Of a stretch of DNA of 64,000 nucleotides, positions 53,930 to 62,593 are shown in pieces. Origin of the DNA: Streptomyces antibioticus. GTDB taxonomy: Bacteria; Actinomycetota; Actinomycetes; Streptomycetales; Streptomycetaceae. The notes beneath the pieces were generated by a model. That model saw only the letters and a list, made by a program, of their open reading frames with translations. It searched no databases and was not told the origin of the DNA. The stretch lies in contig NZ_KQ948423.1 in the NCBI RefSeq assembly GCF_001514065.1, positions 1,064,314 through 1,128,313 on the forward strand, read 5' to 3'. Both the position numbers and the translations under genes were made by a program. Within the stretch, counting starts at the first letter, position 1; the number at the start of each line of letters is the position of its first letter.

Positions 53930-56015
53930 GGCTGGCCTCCCCTTGCTTGCTGCGGTCCTCCGACCCGGTCTTCCGGGCCTCGGGCGATGGCGCGTCCGCC
54001 GAGGACGCCTCCTGCGGGGGCGCTTCCGGGCCGCCCGCGCTGTCGTCCGCCGGGCGTGCGCCCCCGGTGGGCCGCGGCACCACGCGCGCGCCGTTGCCCG
54101 GCAGCGCGGTGGGGTCGGCGGTGGGGGGAGCGGCGTTCAGCCGGGGCGCGAGCGGCGACCGCGCGGGCGCCTGTTCGCCCGCCGGCTGCACCGGTACGGT
54201 GGCGCGCTTCTCCCCGTCGCCCGCCCCGCGCGGCAATCCGGCGTCATTAAGTCCACGGTTACGACGTGAGTCCTTGGGTTCCAGCGGTATCGGCGAGCCC
54301 CTGAGCGGCTCGTCCGCGGTCCGCGGCAGCGTCAGCCGGAACTGCGATCCACCGCCGGGCTCACCCCAGGCCTGGAGCCAGCCGCCGTGCAGCCGCGCGT
54401 CCTCCAGGGCGATGGACAGCCCCAGACCCGTACCGCCGGTGGTACGCGCGCGTGCCGGGTCGGCCCGCCAGAAGCGGCTGAACACGCGCGTGGCCTCGCC
54501 GGGCTTGAGCCCGACGCCGTAGTCGCGCACCGCGACCGCGACCGCCCCGCCCGCCGAGGCGAGCTTGACGACGACGTCCTTGCCCTCGCCGTGCTCGACG
54601 GCGTTGACGACGAGGTTGCGCAGCACCCGCTCCACGCGGCGGGCGTCGGCCTCGGCGACGACGGGCTGCTGGTCGCCCAGCACCTGTATCCGCGTGCCCT
54701 TGCGCTCGGCGAGCGGCGCCGCACCGCTGACGACCCGCTGCACGACCTCCCGCAGATCGATCGGCTCCGCCTCCAGCGCCGCCGCGCCCGCATCGAACCG
54801 GCTGATCTCCAGCAGGTCGGCGAGCAGCGACTCGAACCGGTCCAGCTGGTCGGCGAGCAGCTCCGCGGAACGCGCGGTCACCGGATCGAAGTCCTCGCGC
54901 GCGTCATGGATGACGTCCGCGGCCATCCGTACGGTGGTCAGCGGCGTCCGCAGCTCGTGCGACACGTCGGAGACGAACCGCCGCTGCATCCGCGACAGGT
55001 CCTCCAGCTGCTGGATCTTCAGCTGAAGGTTCTGCGCCATCTTGTTGAAGGCCTCACCCAGGCGGGCGATGTCGTCCTCACCGGTGACCTTCATACGTTC
55101 CTGCAGGCGCCCCGCGGAGAGCCGCTCGGCGATCCCGGCCGCCATCCGCACCGGCGTGACGACCTGCCGCACCACGAGCCAGGCGATGGCCCCGAGAAGG
55201 ACGACGACGAAGAGCCCGGCGGTCGCGAGCGTCCCCTTGACCAGGCTCAGCGACTTCTCCTCCTGCGTGAGCGGGAAGAGGTAGTAGAGCTGGTACGGGT
55301 CGTCGTTCGGGTCGTCGACCTGCTTGCCGATGATCAGCGCCGGCTGCGACTCGTCGCCGTTGGTGTAGTGGATGCGGGTGTACTTCTGGGCCGCCAGGCT
55401 GCTGTCGCTGTCGACGCGTTCCCGCAGGTCCTCGGGGACGCTGGCGGTGGGGTCGACCCCACCGGAGGCACGCGAGCCGCGACCGCCGCTGTCGTCGCCG
55501 ACGGCGGGCAGCGTGACGACGTCGAAGGCGCCCTGGCCGCCGCTGGAGAGCGACTCCACCAGGTCGCCCATCCATGAGCTGACGTTCTGGTTGGCGCGGT
55601 CGTCCGCGCCGTCGTCCCCGCCAGCGGTGAACGCCGTGTCGGCCTTCTGCTTGGCCGACGCGAAACCGCCGGTGGCCTGGCTCTGCGAGGCCTTCACCTT
55701 CGCGTCCAGCAGGCCGTTGCGCACCTGGCCGATGACGACGAATCCGAGCAGCAGGACGACACCGAGCGACATCAGCAGGGTCGTGGCGACGACCTTGAGC
55801 TGGATGTTGCGCCGCCACAGCCGCATGACGGGCAGCAGCGGCCGCCGCACCCAGCGCATGAACAACCGCAGGACAGGGCTGCCCTGGACGCCGCCCTGGA
55901 GCAGCCCGCCCTCGAAGAAGCGCTCCCACCGGGAGCCTCCCGGCTTGCCCCCGACAGGCCGCCCCGTACTCGCCCCGGTCCGTCCGGGCGACGAAGCGGC
56001 ACTGTCTCCGGACAT
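53919..56015 (-). CDS. mtrB: Sensor histidine kinase MtrB
   Basis: 698 residues. Two transmembrane helices (KVVATTLLMSLGVVLLLGFV and GLFVVVLLGAIAWLVV) bracket an extracellular sensor domain; HAMP, the HisKA dimerisation domain with H353 in SDVSHELRTPL, and the ATP-binding domain (FSRFWRADPARARTTGGTG, GLGLSIALEDA) follow. A Pro/Ala/Ser-rich C-terminal extension of about 120 residues is longer than in mycobacteria. ATG 56015 is one base after the mtrA stop. It phosphorylates MtrA and links development, cell-wall growth and secondary metabolism in Streptomyces. Confidence 0.95.
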   Translation of the reverse strand: MSGDSAASSPGRTGASTGRPVGGKPGGSRWERFFEGGLLQGGVQGSPVLRLFMRWVRRPLLPVMRLWRRNIQLKVVATTLLMSLGVVLLLGFVVIGQVRNGLLDAKVKASQSQATGGFASAKQKADTAFTAGGDDGADDRANQNVSSWMGDLVESLSSGGQGAFDVVTLPAVGDDSGGRGSRASGGVDPTASVPEDLRERVDSDSSLAAQKYTRIHYTNGDESQPALIIGKQVDDPNDDPYQLYYLFPLTQEEKSLSLVKGTLATAGLFVVVLLGAIAWLVVRQVVTPVRMAAGIAERLSAGRLQERMKVTGEDDIARLGEAFNKMAQNLQLKIQQLEDLSRMQRRFVSDVSHELRTPLTTVRMAADVIHDAREDFDPVTARSAELLADQLDRFESLLADLLEISRFDAGAAALEAEPIDLREVVQRVVSGAAPLAERKGTRIQVLGDQQPVVAEADARRVERVLRNLVVNAVEHGEGKDVVVKLASAGGAVAVAVRDYGVGLKPGEATRVFSRFWRADPARARTTGGTGLGLSIALEDARLHGGWLQAWGEPGGGSQFRLTLPRTADEPLRGSPIPLEPKDSRRNRGLNDAGLPRGAGDGEKRATVPVQPAGEQAPARSPLAPRLNAAPPTADPTALPGNGARVVPRPTGGARPADDSAGGPEAPPQEASSADAPSPEARKTGSEDRSKQGEASRGR

Positions 56016-56016
56016 G

Positions 56017-56706
56017 TCAGCTGGGTCCTGCCTTGTATCCCACACCACGGACGGTCACCACGATCTCCGGCCGCTCCGGGTCCTTCTCGACCTTGGAGCG
56101 AAGCCGCTGCACGTGCACATTCACAAGCCGGGTGTCGGCGGCGTGCCGGTATCCCCACACCTGCTCGAGCAGCACCTCGCGCGTGAACACCTGCCACGGC
56201 TTGCGCGCGAGCGCGACCAGCAGGTCGAACTCCAGCGGCGTCAGCGCGATCGACTGCCCGTCCCGCTTCACGGAGTGCCCGGCCACGTCGATGACCAGGT
56301 CACCGATGGCGAGCTGCTCCGGTGCCGGCTCCTCCGACCTCCGCAGCCGCGCCCGGATCCGGGCGACCAGCTCCTTCGGCTTGAACGGCTTCACGATGTA
56401 GTCGTCGGCGCCGGACTCAAGCCCGACCACCACGTCGACGGTGTCGCTCTTGGCCGTCAGCATCACGATCGGCACGCCCGACTCGGCCCTGATCAGCCGG
56501 CACACCTCGATGCCGTCCCGCCCGGGCAGCATCAGGTCCAGCAGCACGAGATCGGGTTTGCTCTCCCGGAACGCGGCCAGCGCCTTGTCGCCGTCAGCTA
56601 CGAAAGACGGCTCAAAACCTTCACCACGCAGCACAATGCCGAGCATCTCGGCCAGTGCGGTGTCGTCGTCGACGACAAGGACTCGTCCCTTCATAAACGA
56701 CATCAT
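56017..56706 (-). CDS. mtrA: OmpR-family response regulator MtrA
   Basis: 229 residues. Receiver domain with D57 (LVLLDLMLPGRDG) and a winged-helix output domain (LTPLEFDLLVALARKPWQVFTREVLLEQVWGY, VQRLRSKVEKDPERPEIV). Possible starts are ATG 56706, 56703 or 56694; 56706 gives the MMSFMKGRVLVVDDD opening I remember for S. coelicolor MtrA. Upstream lies a 16-bp palindrome. MtrA is a master regulator of development and nitrogen or antibiotic genes in the genus. Confidence 0.96.
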   Translation of the reverse strand: MMSFMKGRVLVVDDDTALAEMLGIVLRGEGFEPSFVADGDKALAAFRESKPDLVLLDLMLPGRDGIEVCRLIRAESGVPIVMLTAKSDTVDVVVGLESGADDYIVKPFKPKELVARIRARLRRSEEPAPEQLAIGDLVIDVAGHSVKRDGQSIALTPLEFDLLVALARKPWQVFTREVLLEQVWGYRHAADTRLVNVHVQRLRSKVEKDPERPEIVVTVRGVGYKAGPS

Positions 56707-56735
56707 CCCATTCTCATAACAGTGGCGAAGGCAGT

Positions 56736-56751
56736 GGTGAGATAGCTCACC
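56736..56751. promoter_or_regulatory. Palindrome upstream of mtrA
   Basis: GGTGAG-ATAG-CTCACC, perfect arms, lies 30 bp before the mtrA start. A related GGCCAGTGA / CCGGCCACTCACTG pair follows within 50 bp. A candidate operator, perhaps for autoregulation. Confidence 0.45.
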
Positions 56752-56813
56752 GGCCAGTGACCTTAGTCGTACCGGCCACTCACTGTCTGCCCACGCTGCG
56801 AGTGATCGCCCGG

Positions 56814-56984
56814 CTACCCGCCGAGAGCCTCCACGAGGAACACGAACACACCCGCACCGAGCACGGCGAGAACGACGAGCGCCACCACCAGCAGCGAGCA
56901 GCACGAGGCGAGCACCACCATGCCCCAGGCCCCGCGTACCGCCCGCCGGTACTCACTGTCGTCGTCCCAGCCCCGCTCCGCCAC
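56814..56984 (-). CDS. Small single-helix membrane protein
   Basis: 56 residues: a charged N-terminus (VAERGWDDDSEYRRAVRGAW) and one long hydrophobic helix (VVLASCCSLLVVALVVLAVL, continuing). The GTG start at 56984 is preceded by GGGGGAGG at good spacing. It sits between mtnA and mtrA on the same strand. No function is known. Confidence 0.65.
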   Translation of the reverse strand: MAERGWDDDSEYRRAVRGAWGMVVLASCCSLLVVALVVLAVLGAGVFVFLVEALGG

Positions 56985-57042
56985 GCGCCTCCCCCTCACG
57001 CCCAAAACCCCCGCCCCCGCTGAAAGGGGAAATCGGCCCCTC

Positions 57043-58185
57043 TCAGCCGATCGTCACCTGCCGTGCCCTCCCGCACAGCTCCGCCAACGCCTCGGCCGTC
57101 ACCGGCGACACCGTGCCCTCCTCCGTGACGATCGCCGTCACCAGCTCGGGCGGCGTCACATCGAACGCCGGGTTGTACGCCTGCGTCCCCAGCGGCGCCA
57201 CCGGCACTCCGCCGCCCGCGCCCGTCACCGGCGCGTGCGGCACCGCGACCTCGGTCACCTCGAACCCGGGCCGCTGCTCCACCTCGATGGACGCCCCGTC
57301 CGGCGTGTCCGTATCCACCGTCGTCAACGGCGCCACCACGATGAACGGCACATGGTGGTACCGCGCCAGCACCGCCAGTGGATAGCTCCCCACCTTGTTC
57401 GCCACCGACCCGTCGGCCGCGATCCGGTCCGCCCCGATCAGCACCGCGTCCACCTCCCCCGCCGCGAACAGCGAGCCCGCCGCGTTGTCGGTGAGCAACG
57501 TGTACGCCATACCGGTGCGCGCCGCCTCGTACGCCGTCAGCCGGGCGCCCTGCAGCAGCGGCCGTGTCTCGTCCACCCACAGCCGCCTGAGCCGCCCCGC
57601 CCGCTGCGCGGCCAGCGCCACCGCGAACGCCGTCCCCTCACCGCCCGACACCAGCGAACCGGTGTTGCAGTGCGTGAGAATCCGGTGCCCGCCGCCGGGC
57701 AACAGCTCGTCCAGCAGCGCCAGCCCACGCTCCGCCATCCGCGCACTGGCCTCGGCGTCCTCCCGGTGCAGCGCCCGCGCCGCGACCAGCGCCGCCACCG
57801 CGGCCTCCCCGGCGTCCCCGCTCCTGGCCAGCCCGGCCCGGTACGCGGCCTGCGCCCGGCGCACGCCGACCGCCAGATTCACCGCGGTGGGCCGGGCCCC
57901 CGCGAGCGCGTTCGCGGCGTCGTCCACGTCGAAACCGCGCGCGGCGGCGAGCGCGACCCCGTACGCGCCCGCGATCCCGAGCAGCGGCGCCCCGCGCACG
58001 GCGAGCGACCGGATCGCCTCCACCAGCGCCGGCGCATCCGTACAGACCAGTTCGACCTCCTCTGCCGGCAGCCTCGTCTGGTCCAACAGGACCAGCACGG
58101 GCCCCTCTGGTGGCTCCTCCCAGCGGATCGCCGGTATCCCGGTCGGCCGGTTGTCCTCGCCGGATTGCGCGTACTGATCAGCCAT
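57043..58185 (-). CDS. mtnA: S-methyl-5-thioribose-1-phosphate isomerase
   Basis: 380 residues. Methionine-salvage enzyme converting methylthioribose-1-phosphate to methylthioribulose-1-phosphate. Family motifs: RGAPLLGIAGAYG, catalytic C172 in ILTHCNTGSLVSGG, and D252 in LIGADRIAADG followed by VANKVGSYPLA. ATG 58185 gives the full-length protein; longer frames upstream are non-coding. Other mtn genes are not in the window. Divergent from the membrane-protein operon. Confidence 0.94.
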   Translation of the reverse strand: MADQYAQSGEDNRPTGIPAIRWEEPPEGPVLVLLDQTRLPAEEVELVCTDAPALVEAIRSLAVRGAPLLGIAGAYGVALAAARGFDVDDAANALAGARPTAVNLAVGVRRAQAAYRAGLARSGDAGEAAVAALVAARALHREDAEASARMAERGLALLDELLPGGGHRILTHCNTGSLVSGGEGTAFAVALAAQRAGRLRRLWVDETRPLLQGARLTAYEAARTGMAYTLLTDNAAGSLFAAGEVDAVLIGADRIAADGSVANKVGSYPLAVLARYHHVPFIVVAPLTTVDTDTPDGASIEVEQRPGFEVTEVAVPHAPVTGAGGGVPVAPLGTQAYNPAFDVTPPELVTAIVTEEGTVSPVTAEALAELCGRARQVTIG

Positions 58186-58325
58186 GCGATCAGTCTGCCC
58201 CGTATCCGGCGGACAATTGAAGGTGTGCAGCCGATACCGCGGCCGGTCCCCCGGTGACCACCCCATGGCACGATGGCTGCCAACCTGCCGCCGCGACCGC
58301 GGACGGGCACCGTGAAGGAGCGACG

Positions 58326-59648
58326 ATGAAAGACACTCCGGGCTGGGCCTCGCCCGGATCTGCCCCGTCCGACGGGCAGGAGCCCGGTGCCTCCGGCCCT
58401 GCCGACCCGGCGGACCGCCCCGACCCCGCGCAGCAGCCGGGCCAGGACCCGCAGGGCTCGAAGTGGTCCAAGGAGCAGCCGCCCCCCGCGCAGTGGTCCG
58501 CCCCGACCGGCCCCCCGGCCCCCGGCCAGACCCCGCCACCCCCACCGCCCGGCCCGGGCTGGGGCAACCGCCCCCCGTCCGGCCCCAACGGCCCCGGCGG
58601 ATACGGCGGTTACGGCGCCCCCGGCGGCGGCTGGGGCAGCGGCTGGGGCGGTCCGCCGCCCGCGGCCAAGCCCGGCGTGATCCCGCTGCGCCCCCTCGGC
58701 GTCGGCGAGATCCTCGACGGCGCGGTCTCCACCATGCGCACCCACTGGCGCACCGTCCTGGGCATCTCCCTGACCGTCGCGGTCGTCACGCAGATCCTCG
58801 TCATCCTCCTCGAGGGCCTGGTCTTCAACGACGCCAGCACCGAAGCCCTCGACGACCCCAGCGCCACCCTCGACGAACTCACCCGGGCCATGGGCGACGC
58901 CATGCTCAGCTCCGGAGTCGTCTTCCTGATCTCGCTGATCGGCACGGTCGCCGCGACCGCCCTGCTCACGACCGTCACCAGCCGCGCGGTCCTCGGCAAG
59001 TCGGTGACCACCGGCGAAGCCTGGCGCGACGCCCGCCCGCAGGTGGCCAAGCTGTTCGGCCTGATCCTCCTGCTGCTGCTCATCGCCCTCGGCGTCGTCG
59101 CGGTCGGGATCCTGCCCGGCATCCTCGTGGCCATCGCCGGATCGGGTGACGCGGGAGCCGCCCTCGCGGGTCTCGGCGGCCTCGGCGCCGGCTTCGTCGC
59201 CCTGTGGCTGATGATCCGCCTCTCCCTCGCCTCGCCCGCGCTGATGCTGGAGAAGCAGGGCATCGTCAAGTCGCTGAGCCGGTCCAACAAGCTGGTCCGC
59301 GGCTCCTGGTGGCGCGTCTTCGGCATTCAGCTGCTCGCCACGATCATCGCCAACGTCGTCGCGTCGATCGTCGTCATCCCCTTCACCTTCCTCGCCGCCG
59401 CCCTCAGCGGAGACGGCTTCACCGGATTCCTCAACAGCGGCGGCGACCTCGGCTGGACGTTCCTCGTCGTCAGCGGGATCGGCTCGGTGATCGGCGCCAT
59501 GATCACCTTCCCGATCACGGCCGGCGTCACGGTGCTCCTCTACATCGACCAGCGCATCCGCCGAGAGGCCCTCGACCTCGAACTGGCCCGCGCGGCCGGC
59601 GTCCAGGACTACGGCTCCGGCACCCCCGGCCCCACCGCCGGAGGCTGA
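58326..59648 (+). CDS. Multi-pass membrane protein with Pro/Gly-rich N-terminus
   Basis: 440 residues. The first 115 residues are disordered Pro/Gly/Gln-rich sequence (PAPGQTPPPPPPGPGWG). After VIPLRPLGVGEILDGAVSTMR, about six hydrophobic helices follow, an arrangement like the glycerophosphoryl-diester phosphodiesterase membrane domain family. GAAGGAG precedes ATG 58326. First gene of a five-gene operon with DUF4129, DUF4350, MoxR and DUF58 proteins. No enzymatic motif is visible. Confidence 0.8.
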   Translation: MKDTPGWASPGSAPSDGQEPGASGPADPADRPDPAQQPGQDPQGSKWSKEQPPPAQWSAPTGPPAPGQTPPPPPPGPGWGNRPPSGPNGPGGYGGYGAPGGGWGSGWGGPPPAAKPGVIPLRPLGVGEILDGAVSTMRTHWRTVLGISLTVAVVTQILVILLEGLVFNDASTEALDDPSATLDELTRAMGDAMLSSGVVFLISLIGTVAATALLTTVTSRAVLGKSVTTGEAWRDARPQVAKLFGLILLLLLIALGVVAVGILPGILVAIAGSGDAGAALAGLGGLGAGFVALWLMIRLSLASPALMLEKQGIVKSLSRSNKLVRGSWWRVFGIQLLATIIANVVASIVVIPFTFLAAALSGDGFTGFLNSGGDLGWTFLVVSGIGSVIGAMITFPITAGVTVLLYIDQRIRREALDLELARAAGVQDYGSGTPGPTAGG

Positions 59649-59652
59649 TGCG

Positions 59653-60414
59653 GTGAGCCTGACGGGGGGAGTTCTCACATCGGTACCGCTGCTGTCCCGC
59701 ACGGTCCTGCGCGTCGGCGACACCGTCATGCTGTCGTCGGCGCGCTCCGGCGACGAACCGCCGGTGACCGTCCCGCGTGACCCCGCGCGCGAGACGGCTC
59801 GACGCGAGCTGTCCAAGCGCATGTACCACGAGAACGACCCCAGTTGGTTCCAGCGCGCCCTCAACGCCTTCTGGAAGTGGGTAGGCGAGCTGTTCGACAC
59901 GGCCGCGACCGCGACCCCCGGCGGAGCGCTCGGCCTGGTCGTCATCGTCCTGGCCGTCCTCGCGGTCCTGGGCGCCCTGTGGTGGCGCCTGGGCACCCCA
60001 CGCCGCGAACCCACCTCCGCCGCCGCCCTGTTCGACGACCGCCCCCGCAGCGCCGCCGAACACCGCGCGGCCGCCGAGGCACACGCCGCCCAGGGCCACT
60101 GGAACCAGGCCGTCCAGGAACGCATGCGCGCCATCGTCCGCGCCCTGGAGGAACGCGCCCTCCTCGACGTCCGCCCCGGCCGCACCGCCGACGAGGCCGC
60201 CGCGGAAGCGGGCCGCGCCCTGCCGTCCCACACCGACCGACTGCGCGCCGCCGCCGGGGACTTCGACGACGTCACATACGGCGGCCGCAGGGCGAGCGAG
60301 CAGTCGTACCGACGCATCACCGAACTCGACCGCGACCTCGAACGCACCAGGCCCCAGCTCACGAGCAGCATCCCCAGCGCGGCCCACAACACCCGCCAGG
60401 GAGCCGCCGAATGA
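59653..60414 (+). CDS. DUF4129-domain membrane protein
   Basis: 253 residues. One central transmembrane helix (LGLVVIVLAVLAVLGALWW, about 96-115) separates an N-terminal segment with RRELSKRMYHENDPSWFQR from a cytoplasmic DUF4129 domain (HWNQAVQERMRAIVRALEERALLDVRPGRTADE-type pattern, ending in a YRRITELDRDLE helix). GTG start 4 bp after the previous stop; the next gene overlaps by 4 bp (ATGA). DUF4129 commonly accompanies MoxR-DUF58 modules. Confidence 0.85.
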   Translation: MSLTGGVLTSVPLLSRTVLRVGDTVMLSSARSGDEPPVTVPRDPARETARRELSKRMYHENDPSWFQRALNAFWKWVGELFDTAATATPGGALGLVVIVLAVLAVLGALWWRLGTPRREPTSAAALFDDRPRSAAEHRAAAEAHAAQGHWNQAVQERMRAIVRALEERALLDVRPGRTADEAAAEAGRALPSHTDRLRAAAGDFDDVTYGGRRASEQSYRRITELDRDLERTRPQLTSSIPSAAHNTRQGAAE

Positions 60415-61604
60415 CCACCGAGGCCACGCTCCCGCCCACCTCGGTCTCGCCCACCGCACGCCAGGTCTGGACCCGCTCGCGAGGCATCGCGCTCGCCGCC
60501 GTCCTCCTCGTGGCCGCGGCCGTCACCATCGCCGTGATCCGCTCCGACGCCCGCCACGGCACCCTCGACCCGCGCTCCGTCGACGAGCTCGGCAGCCGCG
60601 CCGTCGCTGAACTCCTCGCCGACCGAGGAGTGTCCACGCGCGTGGTCACCACCCTGGACGAGGCACGCACCGCCGCCGGCCCGGACACCACGCTCCTGGT
60701 CGCCGTCCCCGACCTGTTGACGCACCGTCAACAGACCCTGCTCCACTCGTCGACCACCACCTCCGGCGGCCGAACCGTCCTCGTCGCCCCCGGCAGCTGG
60801 TCCGTCGGCCGGCTCGCCCCCGACGTCACCGCGGACCCCGCCACCAGCATCAGCTCGACCCTCGATCCGGACTGCGACCTGCCCGCCGCCAGGCGCGCCG
60901 GCGCCGCCGACACCGGCGGCATCCGCTACAGCACCACCCACCTCGAAGCCGACGCCTGCTACCCCAGCGAACGGCTGGCCACCCTGCTGCGCATCCCGGC
61001 GACCGGAGGCGGCGACACCGTCGTCCTCGGCGCGCCCGACATCCTCTACAACGACCGTCTCGACGAGCAGGGCAACGCCTCCCTCGCCCTCCAACTCCTC
61101 GGCTCCCGCCCCCATCTGGTCTGGTACCTCCCCTCACTCTCCGACACGTCGGCCACCGGCGCGGACGACGAACGCGGCTTCTTCGACCTGCTCCCCGCAG
61201 GCTGGAAATGGGGCACACTCCAGCTCTTCATCGCCGCAGCCCTCGCCGCCCTGTGGCGGGCACGCCGACTCGGCCCCCTGGTGCCCGAAAGACTCCCCGT
61301 GGCGATCCGCGCCTCCGAAACCGTCGAAGGCCGCGCCCGCCTCTACCGCAAGGCCAACGCCCGTGACCGCGCGGCCACCGCTCTTCGCTCCACCACCCGC
61401 ACCCGCCTCGCCCCCCTCGTAGGCGTCCCCGTCACCCAGGCGCACGCCCCCGAGGCCCTGCTCCCCGCCCTGTCCGCCCACCTCCGCGGCGACGGACAGA
61501 CCCTGCACGCCCTCCTCTTCGGCCCGCCGCCCAGCGACGACGCCGCCCTCGTCTCCCTCGCCGACCAACTCGACGCCCTCGAAAGAGAGGTACGCCGTCC
61601 ATGA
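60411..61604 (+). CDS. DUF4350-domain membrane protein
   Basis: 397 residues. An N-terminal helix (GIALAAVLLVAAAVTIAVI), an extracytoplasmic DUF4350 domain (DELGSRAVAELLADRGVSTR, TLLVAVPDLLTHRQ) and a second helix near GTLQLFIAAALAALWRARRL with a cytoplasmic tail. ATG overlaps the previous stop and the next gene overlaps by 4 bp, indicating tight translational coupling. The DUF4350 fold resembles the GATase-like domain seen in MoxR-associated proteins. Confidence 0.85.
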   Translation: MTTEATLPPTSVSPTARQVWTRSRGIALAAVLLVAAAVTIAVIRSDARHGTLDPRSVDELGSRAVAELLADRGVSTRVVTTLDEARTAAGPDTTLLVAVPDLLTHRQQTLLHSSTTTSGGRTVLVAPGSWSVGRLAPDVTADPATSISSTLDPDCDLPAARRAGAADTGGIRYSTTHLEADACYPSERLATLLRIPATGGGDTVVLGAPDILYNDRLDEQGNASLALQLLGSRPHLVWYLPSLSDTSATGADDERGFFDLLPAGWKWGTLQLFIAAALAALWRARRLGPLVPERLPVAIRASETVEGRARLYRKANARDRAATALRSTTRTRLAPLVGVPVTQAHAPEALLPALSAHLRGDGQTLHALLFGPPPSDDAALVSLADQLDALEREVRRP

Positions 61605-62593
61605 TGGCCCCGACCACTGACAACGCCGGGTACCCCGGGGACCCGAGCGCCGCCCGGGCCTCCCTGGAGGCCCTGCGCGCCGAGATCGCCAAAGCCGTGG
61701 TCGGCCAGGACCCCGCCGTCACCGGCCTCGTCGTCGCACTCCTGTGCCGCGGACACGTTCTCCTTGAAGGAGTCCCCGGAGTCGCCAAAACGTTGCTCGT
61801 CCGCGCTCTCGCCTCGGCCCTCGAACTCGACACCAAGCGCGTCCAGTTCACCCCCGACCTCATGCCGAGCGACGTGACGGGCTCCCTCGTCTACGACACC
61901 CGCACCGCCGAGTTCTCCTTCCAGCCCGGCCCGGTCTTCACCAACCTCCTCCTCGCGGACGAGATCAACCGCACGCCCCCCAAGACCCAGTCGTCCCTCC
62001 TCGAAGCGATGGAGGAACGCCAGGTCACGGTCGACGGCACCCCCCGCCCGCTCCCCGACCCGTTCCTCGTCGCGGCGACACAGAACCCGGTCGAGTACGA
62101 GGGCACGTACCCCCTCCCCGAAGCCCAGCTGGACCGCTTCCTCCTCAAGCTCACGATCCCCCTCCCCTCCCGCCAGGACGAGATCGACGTCCTCACCCGG
62201 CACGCCGAAGGCTTCAACCCCCGCGACCTGCAAGCCGCCGGCATCCGCCCGGTAGCAGGCCAGGCAGACCTCGAAGCAGCCCGCGCAGCAGTCGCCAAGA
62301 CAACGATCTCCCCGGAGATCACGGCCTACGTCGTCGACATCTGCCGAGCCACCCGTGAATCCCCCTCTCTCACCCTCGGCGTCTCCCCCCGCGGCGCCAC
62401 CGCCCTCCTCGCGACCTCACGCGCGTGGGCGTGGCTCACCGGCCGCGACTACGTCATCCCGGACGACGTGAAGGCCCTCGCCCTCCCCACCCTCCGCCAC
62501 CGCGTACAACTGCGCCCGGAGGCCGAGATGGAAGGCGTGACAGCCGACTCCGTCATCCACGCGATCCTCGCCCACGTCCCCGTCCCCCGCTGA
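61601..62593 (+). CDS. MoxR-family AAA+ ATPase
   Basis: 330 residues. Walker A E-G-V-P-G-V-A-K-T (56-64), Walker B in NLLLADEINRTPPKTQS, sensor 1 ATQNPVEYEGTYPLPEAQLDRF and the C-terminal AAA lid. MoxR ATPases act as chaperones for the DUF58/VWA partner encoded next. ATG overlaps the preceding stop; the DUF58 gene overlaps by 1 bp (TGATG). Confidence 0.93.
   Translation: MMAPTTDNAGYPGDPSAARASLEALRAEIAKAVVGQDPAVTGLVVALLCRGHVLLEGVPGVAKTLLVRALASALELDTKRVQFTPDLMPSDVTGSLVYDTRTAEFSFQPGPVFTNLLLADEINRTPPKTQSSLLEAMEERQVTVDGTPRPLPDPFLVAATQNPVEYEGTYPLPEAQLDRFLLKLTIPLPSRQDEIDVLTRHAEGFNPRDLQAAGIRPVAGQADLEAARAAVAKTTISPEITAYVVDICRATRESPSLTLGVSPRGATALLATSRAWAWLTGRDYVIPDDVKALALPTLRHRVQLRPEAEMEGVTADSVIHAILAHVPVPR

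Noticed and set aside
53980-54260. Possible frameshift in the mtrB 3' end
   Set aside because: The Pro/Ala/Ser-rich tail is in frame and its stop overlaps lpqB as expected for the operon; an extension is more likely than an error.
57879-61115. 1078-codon open frame on the minus strand
   Set aside because: Antisense to the DUF4129/DUF4350 operon and extending into mtnA in the wrong frame; low-complexity composition.
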